Assembly: GCA_003168265.1 (NCBI GenBank) | Contig: PMSV01000006.1 | Coordinates: forward strand, 1 to 64,000 | Direction of reading: 5' to 3' | Length of the DNA: 64,000 nt | DNA from: Chitinophagaceae bacterium | GTDB taxonomy: Bacteria; Bacteroidota; Bacteroidia; Chitinophagales; Chitinophagaceae | Shown here: piece by piece, positions 16,234 through 26,755 of the stretch | How the letters are laid out: each line of letters opens with the position of its first letter | How positions within the stretch are numbered: position 1 is the stretch's first letter | The notes under the pieces: model-generated | The model's database searches: none | Told to the model about the DNA's origin: nothing | What the model saw: the letters and a program-made list of their open reading frames with translations, nothing else | Translations under genes and position numbers: made by a program

Positions 16234-18189
16234 ATGTCTGAAAACAATATTGTTAACTCAAACGCTGAAGAACAGGAACCGGCCCCAGAGGCCCAGGTAA
16301 CAGCGGTAACAAACATTCCTGCAGCAGAACCTGCCGAACAGCCGGTCGTAGTGGCGGCTCAGGTAGAAGAAAAACTTGCGACGGCTCATGATGATTTTGA
16401 CTGGAGCATCGATAAACGCAATGTCACCCACTACACAAAGGATGAGAAAGAAAAATACGATCATGTCTATGAGAACACTTTTATCACGATCACTGACAGT
16501 GAACTGATCACCGGGACTGTCGTGGCTCTTACAAAGACCGATGTAGTGGTGAATATCGGTTTCAAAAGCGACGGCCTTGTATCCCTCAATGAATTCAGGG
16601 ATACGCCCAACATGAAGATCGGCGATGAGGTAGAAGTGATGGTCGTCGAAAAAGAAGACCGGGAAGGGCACCTGCATCTTAGCCGCAAACAAGCCAGGAT
16701 CACCCGCGCATGGGAAAGGATCGTGGAAGTGCATCGCACAGGAGAGGTTGTCACCGGTACCGTTACGAGTAAAACCAAGGGTGGCCTTATCGTTGATGTA
16801 TTCGGCATGGAAACCTTCCTGCCGGGTTCTCAGATTGATGTCAAACCCGTTACCGATTACGACCAATTCGTTAACAAGACCATGGAATTCAAGGTCGTTA
16901 AGATCAATGATACCATTAAAAATGCAGTCGTTTCTCACAAGGCCCTGATCGAAAGCGATATCGAAGCACAACGTGCAGAGATTATGAGCAAACTGGAAAA
17001 AGGCCAGGTGCTGGAGGGAACAATTAAGAATATTACCGATTTCGGAGCCTTTATGGACCTTGGCGGCCTTGACGGATTGCTGTATATTACCGATATAAGC
17101 TGGGGCCGTATTTCTCACCCAAGTGAGGTGCTGAAACTGGATCAAAAACTCCAGGTCGTTGTACTTGATTTCGACGATGGTAAGAAACGCATCAGCCTTG
17201 GTCTGAAACAACTTACCCCGCATCCCTGGGATGTGCTTCCTGAAACGATTAAAGAAGGAGCCATCGTGAAGGGGAAAGTGGTCAATATTGAAGATTACGG
17301 TGCATTCCTGGAAGTAATGCCCGGAGTGGAAGGTCTTGTGCATGTGAGCGAGATCACATGGGCCAATACGCCGATCAATGCCAAGGAATTCTTCAAGCTG
17401 GGCGATGAACACCAGTCAAAAGTTGTGACCCTGGATAAGGCCAACCGTAAAATGAGCCTTTCTATCAAACAGCTCAGTGAAGATCCCTGGAGTACCATAG
17501 AAACAAAATTCCCTCAGGGAAGCAAACATACCGGACTGGTCAAGAACATCACTCCTTACGGCGTGTTTGTGGAACTTTCTCCAGGCATCGGGGGCATGAT
17601 CCATATCAGCGACCTGAGCTGGCTCAAACGTTTCAATCACCCTTCGGAATTTACAAAGGTTGGTCAGCATATCGATGTGATCATCCTGGGCATCGACAAG
17701 GACAACCGCAAACTCCAACTCGGACATAAGCAACTCGAAGAAGATCCCTGGAATGCACTGGAACAGACTTTCGCGATCGGAACCGTGCATGAAGGAACCG
17801 TTATCCGTAAAGACGATAAAGGAGCCCTGGTTCAATTGCCCTATGGTCTGGAAGGATTTGCACCTAACCGCCATTTGTTTAAGGAAGACGGCAAACAAAT
17901 CGGCGCAGATGAAACCAACAGTTTTATGGTAATCGAATTCGATCGCAATGAAAAACGCATCGTTCTTTCTCATACCCGTATCTGGGAACAGGCCAAACAT
18001 GATGAGAAGGAAGCAGCGCGTAAGGAATCGAGAGTCGAAGCTGACCAGGCTCGCAAAGCAGTAAAAACCATCCAGAGTAAGGTTGAAAAACCGACACTCG
18101 GTGATCTTGGCGCCCTTGCAGGCATCAAAGAAAAACTGCAGCAGGAAGAAAAAGGAAATGTGGCGCCCGGCAGTGAACCTAAACAATAG
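16234..18189 (+). CDS. rpsA: 30S ribosomal protein S1
   Basis: This protein (651 aa from ATG 16234, MSENNIVNSN) has an acidic, Ala/Glu/Pro-rich N-terminal tail of about 75 residues and then six S1 RNA-binding repeats, each with a G.V..(I/D).GAFV..-like core, such as LEGTIKNITDFGAFMDLGG and VKGKVVNIEDYGAFLEV. A Lys/Glu-rich tail ends the protein. S1 binds mRNA on the 30S subunit and is important in Bacteroidota, where Shine-Dalgarno sequences are weak. The ORF-track start at TTG 16201 is rejected because the -7 promoter box overlaps it. Confidence 0.96.
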   Translation: MSENNIVNSNAEEQEPAPEAQVTAVTNIPAAEPAEQPVVVAAQVEEKLATAHDDFDWSIDKRNVTHYTKDEKEKYDHVYENTFITITDSELITGTVVALTKTDVVVNIGFKSDGLVSLNEFRDTPNMKIGDEVEVMVVEKEDREGHLHLSRKQARITRAWERIVEVHRTGEVVTGTVTSKTKGGLIVDVFGMETFLPGSQIDVKPVTDYDQFVNKTMEFKVVKINDTIKNAVVSHKALIESDIEAQRAEIMSKLEKGQVLEGTIKNITDFGAFMDLGGLDGLLYITDISWGRISHPSEVLKLDQKLQVVVLDFDDGKKRISLGLKQLTPHPWDVLPETIKEGAIVKGKVVNIEDYGAFLEVMPGVEGLVHVSEITWANTPINAKEFFKLGDEHQSKVVTLDKANRKMSLSIKQLSEDPWSTIETKFPQGSKHTGLVKNITPYGVFVELSPGIGGMIHISDLSWLKRFNHPSEFTKVGQHIDVIILGIDKDNRKLQLGHKQLEEDPWNALEQTFAIGTVHEGTVIRKDDKGALVQLPYGLEGFAPNRHLFKEDGKQIGADETNSFMVIEFDRNEKRIVLSHTRIWEQAKHDEKEAARKESRVEADQARKAVKTIQSKVEKPTLGDLGALAGIKEKLQQEEKGNVAPGSEPKQ

Positions 18190-18207
18190 TTTTAGTGATA
18201 AGATGGT

Positions 18208-18235
18208 AAAAACCCGGCTCATCGCCGGGTTTTTT
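18208..18235 (+). terminator. rpsA terminator
   Basis: AAAACCCGGC, a five-base loop and GCCGGGTTTT form a 10-bp stem running into a T tract. Confidence 0.9.
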
Positions 18236-18323
18236 GTTTTCCTGACAGTATTCTTGCGGCCGCAAACCTTTTTCTAACAAAAGCCTAACTAAAAGCGCGG
18301 CTTTTTTCATTAATTTCATAGCC

Positions 18324-19352
18324 ATGAAAAAAGCGCTGCTTCCTCTAATTTTTCATTTTTCCTTTATTTCACTTCAGGCTCAGGATAGCCGAAATATGGT
18401 AACGGGTTCCTGGTACGGTAAGGCCGATGTAGATATGGCCGGGAATTACAGCAATTACCTGACAGAACTGATCATCAAACAAAAAGGCGATGAGGTGGAA
18501 GGGATTTTCGGATATTATTTCAAAGATGTTTATCAGAGTTTTTATGTCCATGGTTCCTATGATGCAAAGAGCCGGGAGATCACAATTAAAAACATCCCTG
18601 TAATCTATTTCGGCACCAATTCAACAGTAAACAGCATAGAATGCAATACGGATTTTGTAGGCAAATTATTCGTATCGGCTTTGAAGAAAGGGATCAACGG
18701 GTATTTCTATCATGATGGAAAATATAAGTACACCTGCCCCGACCTGAGAGTGACTTATACACTGGATCTGGATGAAAAAGAGGACAGCATACTTCAGAAC
18801 AGTGTGACAGGAAAGAAGATCTGGCAACCCCAACCGGAAGACTTTGTCATCACGGCTACCCATACCCAAAAAGAGGAAATCAAGCCATTTGCCTCAGGCA
18901 ATCTTCCAAACAGCATTGCCGATAAGACTCCCCGATTGCAAACCATTGAGGTTACTCCGTCCAAAGACGCGCAGGATGCCAAAAAGATATCGGATGCCTA
19001 TACAAAGAGGCACAATAACTACCAAAAAGACCTTGTTGTGGAATCCGATTCGATAAAAGTGAGTTTCTATGACAATGGCGATATCGATGGGGACAGTATC
19101 TCGGTATTCTTAAACAACCAATTGGTCTTGTCGCACCAGGGCCTGACTGCCAAAGCCATCAATCTTTTTGTGGAACTTGACAGCTCCCGGAGCATCAATG
19201 AGATCAGCATGTTTGCGGAGAACCTGGGTTCGATCCCGCCAAACACTGCGTTAATGGTTGTTTCTGACGGGATAAACCGATATGAAGTCTACATGAGCAG
19301 CAGCCTCACTCAAAGTTCCTCAGTTCGGCTGATCCGCAAAAAAAGAACATAG
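18324..19352 (+). CDS. Secreted protein of unknown function
   Basis: This 342-aa protein starts with a Sec signal peptide (MKKALLPLIFHFSFISLQAQ, cleavage near residue 19-20). The N-terminal half begins with NMVTGSWYGKADV and alternates short strands (LTELIIKQKGDEVEGIFGYYF), which suggests a lipocalin-like beta barrel. The C-terminal part, SIKVSFYDNGDIDGDSISVFLN, reads as a separate beta-sandwich, and related stretches occur in other secreted Bacteroidota proteins. No catalytic motif is visible. It stands alone between the rpsA terminator and convergent lon. Confidence 0.75.
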   Translation: MKKALLPLIFHFSFISLQAQDSRNMVTGSWYGKADVDMAGNYSNYLTELIIKQKGDEVEGIFGYYFKDVYQSFYVHGSYDAKSREITIKNIPVIYFGTNSTVNSIECNTDFVGKLFVSALKKGINGYFYHDGKYKYTCPDLRVTYTLDLDEKEDSILQNSVTGKKIWQPQPEDFVITATHTQKEEIKPFASGNLPNSIADKTPRLQTIEVTPSKDAQDAKKISDAYTKRHNNYQKDLVVESDSIKVSFYDNGDIDGDSISVFLNNQLVLSHQGLTAKAINLFVELDSSRSINEISMFAENLGSIPPNTALMVVSDGINRYEVYMSSSLTQSSSVRLIRKKRT

Positions 19353-19386
19353 CGGATAAATGAAAATTTGAATGGTCCGCTCTTAC

Positions 19387-21840
19387 TCAAACAAGTGCAA
19401 TATCGAGCACCTGCTGCATGGTCTTCACATAATGAAATTTCAGGCCTTTGATGAAGCCGGAATCGATTTCCTGAATGTCTTTCTCATTTTGTGAACAGAG
19501 CACGATCTCTTTAAGCCCCGCCCTTTTGGCCGCAAGTATTTTTTCTTTGATCCCGCCTACAGGCAATACCTGACCGCGAAGCGTAATCTCTCCAGTCATG
19601 GCCAGAAAGGGCTTCACCCGCCTGCCAAGAATGGCCGAAGCCATTGAAGTCATCATGGTGATCCCGGCGCTGGGCCCGTCTTTGGGAACAGCTCCTTCAG
19701 GAACGTGAACATGCAATATTTTTTTTGAGAACAGATCCGGATCGATATCCAGTTTTTTTGCGTTTGATTGAAGATAGGTAAGGGCTGTCATTGCACTTTC
19801 CTTCATAACATTACCTAGATTGCCTGTCAGTTTCAATTCAGCCTTTCCATCGCTCAAACTGGTCTCAACAAAAAGAATATCCCCTCCGACATAGGTCCAG
19901 GCCAGTCCCACTGATACGCCGGGCATATTGGCTGACTTGTAGATTTCATTATTGTAACGGGGCCTGCCCAACAATTTCTCAAGATCGGCAGGAGCAATCC
20001 CTGCCTTCAGCTTATCCTTTGTTGCATATTCCTTCGCCTGATGACGCATCAGGGAGGCCAGTTGCCGGTCGAGCTCGCGGACCCCGCTTTCCCGGGTGTA
20101 GTTCTGTATGATCTTGCTCAGGACCTGGTTGCTGATGCGTAAAGCCACTTCTTTTAATCCATGTGCTTCTTTTTGTTTTGGAACGAGGTGCCTTTTTGCG
20201 ATTTCGATTTTTTCCTCGACCGCATAACCGCTCAGGTCTATGATTTCCAGCCGGTCCCGGAGGGCGGGCTGTATATGGTTGATATCATTGGCAGTTGCAA
20301 CGAAGAGGACCTTGCTCAGGTCATATTCAAGTTCTAAGTAATTGTCATAAAAGCTGTGGTTTTGCTCAGGATCAAGGACTTCCAGCAATGCCGAAGAAGG
20401 GTCTCCTCTAAAGTCAGTCCCTACTTTGTCAATTTCATCCAGGATCATCACAGGATTGGAGGATTTTACCTTTCTGAGCGATTGCAGGATGCGGCCCGGC
20501 ATCGCGCCGATATAAGTCTTGCGATGACCACGTATCTCGCTTTCATCATGTAAACCGCCAAGACTGATCCGGACATATTTTCTCCCAATAGCATGGGCGA
20601 TGCTTTTTCCCAGAGAGGTCTTGCCGATCCCGGGAGGTCCGATAAAACAAAGTATCGGACTTTTCATATCTCCTTTGAGCTTCAGAACGGCCAGGTATTC
20701 TAAAATCCTGTCCTTCACCTTATACATACCATAATGGTCATGATCCAGGACTTTTTTTGCCTTTTTAAGATCATAGGAATCTTCGGTCATTTCACCCCAG
20801 GGCAGGTCCAACATCAGGTCCAGGTGGTTATAAACAACTGAATAATCGGGAGTGGTGGGATGCATGCGATCCAACTTCTCAATTCCTTTTTTAAAGGCAT
20901 CCCGAACGGATACCGGCCATTTTTTGGATTCGGCCTTTTTCTGCATTTCCTTCAATTCTCTCTCATTGGTATCGCCACCCAGTTCGTCCTTAATGCTTTT
21001 GAGCTGCTGTTGCAAAAAATAATCCCTCTGTTGTTTATCAAGTTCCGTCTTTGTCTTATTGGCCAGTTTATTTTTAAGTTCCGCAAATTGTAATTCCTTT
21101 TGCAACAATTGCATGAGCAGGTCGGCCCTGGCCTGTATCTTGTTTAATTCAAGCAAACTTTGTTTTTCCTGCAATTCTGCGTTGAGATTACTGGATACGA
21201 AATGAATCAGGAAGGCAGGGTTCTCGATATTCTTAAGGATGATCGAGGCTTCTGACGGAATATTCGGCGATAGCTGGATAATCTGGCTTGCCAGGTCTTT
21301 GATCGAGGAAATATAGGCTTGAAAATCCTGGTTTGCAGGCGCCTGATCCTCATGTAGCAGGATAACCTGGGCACGGAAATAGGGATCGTCCGCAATCATG
21401 CTCCCTACTTCGAATCTTTTCTTTCCCTGAAGGATGACGGTAGTGCCTCCATCCGGCATCTTGATCAGTTTAATGATCCTGGCTATTGTTCCCACGGAAA
21501 CCAGGTCAGGCATGGCAGGATCCTCAATACTGCTGTCTTTTTGCGCCAGTACCCCGATCAATTTATCAGCCTTATAGGAATCCTGGACTGCTCTAATGCT
21601 TTTGTCCCGGCCTACTGTGATTGGCAGTACCACTCCCGGAAAAAGGACCGTATTTCGTAAAGGCAGGATCGGCAGCTCTGCAGGGATATCGCTGTCTTGA
21701 AGGGAATCATTATCGTTTTCGTTCAGAGGGATTATCGGCATGAAATCCATTTCATCTTCAGCCGCGTATAGGAAACTCTTATCTTTCATCTGAATATTTA
21801 ATGTTTTCTCTGCTTGCCGGAAGGAACCTAGCTCATTCAT
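19387..21840 (-). CDS. lon: Lon ATP-dependent protease (endopeptidase La)
   Basis: The 817-aa product has the N-terminal LAN substrate-binding domain ([19 protein letters not shown]), a coiled-coil region, the AAA+ module with Walker [10 protein letters not shown] and Walker [10 protein letters not shown], and the C-terminal protease domain with the catalytic Ser in [11 protein letters not shown] and the Lys in [14 protein letters not shown]. It degrades damaged and regulatory proteins in the cytoplasm. ATG 21789 ([10 protein letters not shown]) is an alternative start that would remove 17 residues lacking family character. A promoter-like TTATTTTG lies upstream on the minus strand near 21900 but misses the consensus by one base. 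Confidence 0.96.
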   Translation of the reverse strand: MNELGSFRQAEKTLNIQMKDKSFLYAAEDEMDFMPIIPLNENDNDSLQDSDIPAELPILPLRNTVLFPGVVLPITVGRDKSIRAVQDSYKADKLIGVLAQKDSSIEDPAMPDLVSVGTIARIIKLIKMPDGGTTVILQGKKRFEVGSMIADDPYFRAQVILLHEDQAPANQDFQAYISSIKDLASQIIQLSPNIPSEASIILKNIENPAFLIHFVSSNLNAELQEKQSLLELNKIQARADLLMQLLQKELQFAELKNKLANKTKTELDKQQRDYFLQQQLKSIKDELGGDTNERELKEMQKKAESKKWPVSVRDAFKKGIEKLDRMHPTTPDYSVVYNHLDLMLDLPWGEMTEDSYDLKKAKKVLDHDHYGMYKVKDRILEYLAVLKLKGDMKSPILCFIGPPGIGKTSLGKSIAHAIGRKYVRISLGGLHDESEIRGHRKTYIGAMPGRILQSLRKVKSSNPVMILDEIDKVGTDFRGDPSSALLEVLDPEQNHSFYDNYLELEYDLSKVLFVATANDINHIQPALRDRLEIIDLSGYAVEEKIEIAKRHLVPKQKEAHGLKEVALRISNQVLSKIIQNYTRESGVRELDRQLASLMRHQAKEYATKDKLKAGIAPADLEKLLGRPRYNNEIYKSANMPGVSVGLAWTYVGGDILFVETSLSDGKAELKLTGNLGNVMKESAMTALTYLQSNAKKLDIDPDLFSKKILHVHVPEGAVPKDGPSAGITMMTSMASAILGRRVKPFLAMTGEITLRGQVLPVGGIKEKILAAKRAGLKEIVLCSQNEKDIQEIDSGFIKGLKFHYVKTMQQVLDIALV

Positions 21841-22037
21841 TTGACTTATTGAGCCAAAAGCACATTCCCGGTTTCATTCTAATTATTCATGCCAAAATAA
21901 CAGCAAATGAAGGAAATATCCTTTTTTTGTGCGAATCGATTGATAATCAAATATAATGCCATGGATTAAAAGCGAGCATGATCATGTAGGATATTCCTGT
22001 TCTGATGAAAAATCTTCCAAAAAATCATGAATCTTCG

Positions 22038-24083
22038 TCAGTGACCCTCTCTAACCAATACGATTTCCGGTCTTTCTTCCACGGTCAGATCCAGTGATCC
22101 CTGACGTATGCTGACAGGATAAACCGATCCTTTGACCGAATTAGCTTCAAAACGACATGCAAAGGCTTGGCCGTCATTTGGAAATGTGACAGGCAACAGA
22201 TAATGATCCACCCTGCTGCCATTATGCGAGGGACAGTAACAAAAATATGCCAGTGAATCCGGATGAACCTTGTTCCGATAGCGGTAGACCCATACCTTAC
22301 CATTTTCAGAGATAATCCTATCCGGAGCATAGTTCGCCAGGAGGCTGACAAAGCTGCTGATATAAAACCAGCCTGTCAGGGGTTCCATTTTATCCCCTTT
22401 TTGCCGGAAAATCCCGCTTGTCATATAAACTGAAGGATCTTCCGGCATACCGGCATCCCGGAGCCAGTAAAGAATATAGGCGTCAAAACCTGAAAAGGCA
22501 GTGGCATTAATGGAACGTAGGAGAAAAATACCCTGACATTCTTCCTCGGAAATTCCGGGTATAAGAGGGACACTTTGGCGCGAGCGCTGGCTCCTGTCAT
22601 AACCGTTCTCGCCCAATATGCATTCTGCACCAGGTTCGATCCGCTGAGTTGCCCTGAATACCCGACTAAGTTTGGATCTCATGGAATCTTCCTCCGGGCT
22701 TATTCCATTTTTCCCATTTGTCGAATAATGATGGTATTGAATGCCTCCTTTCCAAATGAATTGCCGGTCTTTTCGAAGGGTCTCGCAAAGAAATTTATAA
22801 ATGCGGATCCGGTTAGTGTCCGTTTCGATCAGGCCGCTGCTCATAAGACGGGAGCCTGAATCCGCCTGGATGATTCCGGCCTCCCCTCCCAATGCCCCTT
22901 CATGTCCGTCGTAGTCTGCGCTGCTTCGGGCAAAATATTCCAACGGATTACAGTATTTGCTGCCGATCCAAACCGCATCGTCTTCATTTCCATTCTCATA
23001 AAGCTCCATCAAGCCCAGACCCGACCTTTTTGGCTCATGCGAAAGGGATTGAAGGTTGCTGTCGACAACCTTGTGACCGAAAAAAGCGGCCATATTCCAC
23101 ATCATGGATGCATGCCTGCCATAGCTGAGAGGGTCTTCGGGGTCCATTCCAGGTTGGGTAACAGGCTTGAGATCCTTATAGACTTTCTGATCCATCCAAC
23201 GGGATTTCCCCATTATGCTTCTCCAGACCATCCCGCTGTCTTCTTTCTTAATGGCTTCTGGGAAAAACGAGTATCTGTTTTGTGAGGCGTCGAAATACCC
23301 GTCTTTAAGCATATTGAATCTGGTTCCCGGAAATATGCTGTCCTCCGAATCATCATAATCCTGGGCAAAACTGTAGAGCCTGCTGTAATGGAAGGGCTTT
23401 AACCATTTTGGATCAACCTGGTTGAAATAATTTACGCCCAGGAATTCCTTTATCGTCATGGATGTGAAATGGTCTTCAGGGAGCCGATTCTCTTCCGGTG
23501 GCCGGATCAGTCCAAATGGTTTGCCGTAAATCACCATTTCAGTGATTGAGGTTTCGTAATTGCTGAACCGGATCATGAAATAGCGGCTACTGTCATTGAT
23601 GGAAAATTTCCGCCAGCCCCATGAACCTGCAGTTTCCACCGTAGTAAAGGCTGATCTCAGTTTCCAATTCTGCATTGTCCCGGTATAGATCCAGACGCTA
23701 TCCGCCTGTGAAGAACGATCGTAGAGATAGACCTCTGTGATCTGGAAAGAAGTGGTTAGATCCGCCACGATGCGGCTTCCTTTGTCAATGGGAAAATAGA
23801 TTGCCGGCTGCTTTGTAGGCTGGCAATTCGTAGTAGGAATATAATTTTCAGAATTACTGGTTTCATGCCGGGGGTCTACATAGCTGTTTTCGTCAAAAAG
23901 CTTATAGGGGTCGCCTCCTCCTTCATCAGAATAGCCGGAGAGGTCGTAAACGTTTTGACTGTAAACCGTAATTTTTTGCGGTTCCGATTTTCCTGAGATG
24001 CCTTCATCCTCTTTTGAATTAGTCTCGCGGCAACCGAAAGCCAGGAAATAAAACATCAGGATCTGCAGGCTTTTTGCTTTCAT
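22038..24083 (-). CDS. Lipoprotein with glycoside-hydrolase-like (clan A type) domain
   Basis: This 681-aa protein has a lipoprotein signal (LMFYFLAFGC, Cys18). Residues of about 90-190 look like a galactose-binding/F5-8C-type beta-sandwich (ITEVYLYDRSSQADSVWIYTG). The following part suggests a TIM-barrel glycoside hydrolase: LMELYENGNEDDAVW contains an Asn-Glu pair in the position of a clan GH-A acid/base, and CILGENGYDRSQRSRQSVP a possible nucleophile Glu. A C-terminal beta domain ends in EIVLVREG. I do not assign a GH family or substrate. The start overlaps the stop of the upstream LtaS-like gene by four bases, so the two are translationally coupled and probably act on the same envelope polymer. 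Confidence 0.65.
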   Translation of the reverse strand: MKAKSLQILMFYFLAFGCRETNSKEDEGISGKSEPQKITVYSQNVYDLSGYSDEGGGDPYKLFDENSYVDPRHETSNSENYIPTTNCQPTKQPAIYFPIDKGSRIVADLTTSFQITEVYLYDRSSQADSVWIYTGTMQNWKLRSAFTTVETAGSWGWRKFSINDSSRYFMIRFSNYETSITEMVIYGKPFGLIRPPEENRLPEDHFTSMTIKEFLGVNYFNQVDPKWLKPFHYSRLYSFAQDYDDSEDSIFPGTRFNMLKDGYFDASQNRYSFFPEAIKKEDSGMVWRSIMGKSRWMDQKVYKDLKPVTQPGMDPEDPLSYGRHASMMWNMAAFFGHKVVDSNLQSLSHEPKRSGLGLMELYENGNEDDAVWIGSKYCNPLEYFARSSADYDGHEGALGGEAGIIQADSGSRLMSSGLIETDTNRIRIYKFLCETLRKDRQFIWKGGIQYHHYSTNGKNGISPEEDSMRSKLSRVFRATQRIEPGAECILGENGYDRSQRSRQSVPLIPGISEEECQGIFLLRSINATAFSGFDAYILYWLRDAGMPEDPSVYMTSGIFRQKGDKMEPLTGWFYISSFVSLLANYAPDRIISENGKVWVYRYRNKVHPDSLAYFCYCPSHNGSRVDHYLLPVTFPNDGQAFACRFEANSVKGSVYPVSIRQGSLDLTVEERPEIVLVREGH

Positions 24084-26086
24084 GGTCTTTTCTTGTTATT
24101 CAGCAACAAATATTTTGAAGCCTCATAGAATGCAGAGGAGAGCTGATTCATATTTGTGAAAAGGGGACCTGCCAAGACCTGTTCGGGAACCGGTTCGTTG
24201 TTCCTGAGAGAAGTCATTTCCTTTTTCCCCGTTTTGAGATAATTGCGGAAAAAATAATCTCCCTTTATCAAGCCAATATATTCTTCGTCGGGATTATAGA
24301 TAAAAGAAAAGGAAAGCGTCGAATCATGATTGCTGTCCAGGAGGTTCCGGCCCAATGTGCTATTGAGGTAAGGGATTCCAGCCAGTCCGGCGAGCGTCGG
24401 CATTACATCCACCTGCGAGCAGGGCTTGTCAATTCTAAGAGGGTGCACAAGTTTTGGAGAGTAGATCAAAAGAGGCACATGCTCCATAGTAAGCCGGTCT
24501 TCAGTCCAGGCATTAGGAAACATGTTTCCTGCATTGCCGGCAATGCCATGGTCCCCGACAAAAAGAAATAGGGTATTGTCAAAATATTTCTCCTGAAGGG
24601 CCGCTTCCATAAAGGTCTTAAAGACAAAATCGGTATAACGGAAAGCATTCATTTCATCATTGCTTTCAAATCCATATTGCCTGAGAGAATTTTCAGGCAT
24701 TTCGATCTTGTGGAAATTTTTCAGATCTTCTTCCGGAATAGAATAGGGACGGTGATTGTCCGCAGTCTGAATGACGGCAATAAAGGGGCTGGTCGCCTGC
24801 TTCAATCGTTGGTTGGCTTCCAGGAAGAGGTTCTTATCGCTGATCCCCCAGACATCGATCTTGGGGGAAGAATAATCTTTTTGTTCATATAGGTGGAGCC
24901 CGGTGATATTATTGGTTAGAAGCCCCCTGATATTTGCCCAACTTGTGCTGCCTCCGATGAAATAATATTTGGAATAACCTTTAAAATCGTTGATGATGCT
25001 ATGCTGGTCCACTGCCGAAGGATTTCTGCTTGAGGTAGTGGTCCCAATCTCCACATCCGGAATACCGGTCACAACAGCCCAAACTCCCCTGGCCGTCCCA
25101 TAGGTCGGCGTAAAACAATGATCGAAGAAAATTCCATTATGACTGAGGCTGTCGAAAAACGGTGTCGTATTGAGCGGATTGCCCCACATCGAACTCTTGT
25201 AAGCGCTGAAGGATTCACAGATCACCACTACGATATTAGGAGGATTCTTCCCCTGGATTTGTTGAACCGCCGGACCCATCTCCCGGCTGAAATCTAGGCG
25301 GATCGAATCCGAAGGGTTAAGCCCATAGTAGGGAGCCAAAATAGTATAAGCATGACGGACCTTATTCTTATCATAACTGCGGCCTCTGAATTTCAGGGAA
25401 CTGAAAAAAGACTGAAAGGGGTTGAGCGCCAGGCTTGCTTTGTAATCCGATCCGAGAGAAAACGCATCACTCCATCTGAGAGGAAACTGTCCCAGGTTCC
25501 CGAATATCCCAAGGCCAAGTGCAAGAAAGATCAGAATGCCCCAGAAAGTCCTTTGTTTTTTATTATAATTCCTATTGTCTTTGGCAACACGGATTTGAAT
25601 CCTCATCAAAATCCAGCAGATCAGAAGACTGCTCAAAATCAGCAAGAGGAGTATAGGCAGGACTGGATAGGATTGCCAAACCATGGCCAGCGATTCATCA
25701 GCATTTCCGAGGTAATTCAGGACACTTCCATTCAGTCTTTGGGAAAGATAACTATAGTGGGCAAAATCAGCGGCATAAAATAAGGCCAGTAAAAATGAAG
25801 CAATCCAGAGTATCCAACGGAAAAAAATGCGTCCCCCTCTTTTGTGAAAGGGATCCAGTGCGGGTAAATATCCGACTAATAGAAGTACTATGCATAGAAT
25901 GCCCGTTTCACGAAGATCAAACCTTATACCGAGCAGGAAGGCGGGCATGAATTCGGATAAGCGTCCCGTTCCATCCTGGAAATGCCAATAAAAGCATCCC
26001 CTCAACACACTCATAATCAATAAAAAAATAATGGCGGTCCAAAAAATCCATCTGATCAATTTAGGTATCTTTAGCCCTGGGATCAT
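24080..26086 (-). CDS. LtaS-like membrane sulfatase/phosphoglycerol transferase
   Basis: This 668-aa protein has about five N-terminal membrane helices (residues 10-190) and an extracytoplasmic alkaline-phosphatase/sulfatase-fold domain. Visible catalytic blocks are NIVVVICESFSAYKS (metal-binding Glu), TYGTARGVWAVVTGIPDVE (candidate nucleophile Thr) and LFLFVGDHGIAG (metal-binding Asp-His). This layout is that of the lipoteichoic acid synthase-like family, which in Gram-negatives transfers phosphoglycerol or phosphoethanolamine from phospholipids to envelope glycans. The acceptor is unknown. The lipoprotein glycosidase-like gene follows with a four-base overlap, and the divergent PAP2 gene starts about 70 bases away. 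Confidence 0.85.
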   Translation of the reverse strand: MIPGLKIPKLIRWIFWTAIIFLLIMSVLRGCFYWHFQDGTGRLSEFMPAFLLGIRFDLRETGILCIVLLLVGYLPALDPFHKRGGRIFFRWILWIASFLLALFYAADFAHYSYLSQRLNGSVLNYLGNADESLAMVWQSYPVLPILLLLILSSLLICWILMRIQIRVAKDNRNYNKKQRTFWGILIFLALGLGIFGNLGQFPLRWSDAFSLGSDYKASLALNPFQSFFSSLKFRGRSYDKNKVRHAYTILAPYYGLNPSDSIRLDFSREMGPAVQQIQGKNPPNIVVVICESFSAYKSSMWGNPLNTTPFFDSLSHNGIFFDHCFTPTYGTARGVWAVVTGIPDVEIGTTTSSRNPSAVDQHSIINDFKGYSKYYFIGGSTSWANIRGLLTNNITGLHLYEQKDYSSPKIDVWGISDKNLFLEANQRLKQATSPFIAVIQTADNHRPYSIPEEDLKNFHKIEMPENSLRQYGFESNDEMNAFRYTDFVFKTFMEAALQEKYFDNTLFLFVGDHGIAGNAGNMFPNAWTEDRLTMEHVPLLIYSPKLVHPLRIDKPCSQVDVMPTLAGLAGIPYLNSTLGRNLLDSNHDSTLSFSFIYNPDEEYIGLIKGDYFFRNYLKTGKKEMTSLRNNEPVPEQVLAGPLFTNMNQLSSAFYEASKYLLLNNKKRP

Positions 26087-26121
26087 AACTTTTTCCTAAT
26101 AGCCGCTAAAATTATTGCTTT

Positions 26122-26129
26122 TAACTTTG
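26122..26129 (+). promoter_or_regulatory. Probable -7 box of the PAP2 gene
   Basis: TAACTTTG matches TAnnTTTG. Initiation about 5-7 bases downstream would fall on or just past the first ATG (26135), which favours the next in-frame ATG at 26156 as the true start. Confidence 0.45.
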
Positions 26130-26155
26130 TAAACATGGTTTTGACTGACAGCGCA

Positions 26156-26755
26156 ATGTTTAATAGTGGTTTTTTGCGTCTTATTCACCATATCGATTTA
26201 TGGTGGTTTTACAGGATCAACGGACAATGGACCAGCCCCTTCCTCGACGGGCTGATGCCATTTCTGAGGGAGGCCGAATTCTGGCTTCCATTCTATCTTT
26301 TTTTACTGGTTTTTGCACTTGTCAATTTTTCCCGTAAGGGATATTGGTGGTGTCTTGGACTTATCCTGACTGCCATAATCAGCGATCTGGTCAGCTCCGA
26401 CCTGATCAAACAAAATATTTTCCGGCTCAGGCCCTGCCAGGATCCTTCTCTGACCGGTATCGTCAGGTTGCTCGTTAGTTATTGTCCACGGAGTTCGAGT
26501 TTTACTTCCTCTCATGCGTGCAACCATTTCTCGGTTGCCATGTTTATATATCTGACAATGGGACATACCAGCAAATGGTGGACCCTGGTCTTTGTATGGG
26601 CCTTTTTGATTTCCTATGCTCAGGTATATGTAGGCGTTCATTATCCCACCGACGTAACAGCAGGAGCGCTTCTGGGCAGTTTGATCGGATGGGGCACAGG
26701 CAGGCAATTCAATAAACAATTCGGCCTTCCCGGAATCTATAATCCAAAATCATGA
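26156..26755 (+). CDS. PAP2 family lipid phosphatase
   Basis: This integral membrane protein of about 199 aa (206 if ATG 26135 is used) shows all three PAP2 signature motifs: KQNIFRLRPC (KxxxxxxRP), SSFTSSHACNH (PSGH-like, here SSH) and YVGVHYPTDV (SRxxxxxHxxxD-like). Five or six hydrophobic segments surround them. The enzyme should dephosphorylate a lipid phosphate such as undecaprenyl pyrophosphate or phosphatidic acid on the outer face of the inner membrane. The next gene overlaps its end by four bases. Confidence 0.9.
   Translation: MFNSGFLRLIHHIDLWWFYRINGQWTSPFLDGLMPFLREAEFWLPFYLFLLVFALVNFSRKGYWWCLGLILTAIISDLVSSDLIKQNIFRLRPCQDPSLTGIVRLLVSYCPRSSSFTSSHACNHFSVAMFIYLTMGHTSKWWTLVFVWAFLISYAQVYVGVHYPTDVTAGALLGSLIGWGTGRQFNKQFGLPGIYNPKS

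Noticed and set aside
16258-17412. 384-aa minus-strand ORF inside rpsA
   Set aside because: It is antisense to conserved S1 repeats and its residues follow from codon bias on the coding strand.
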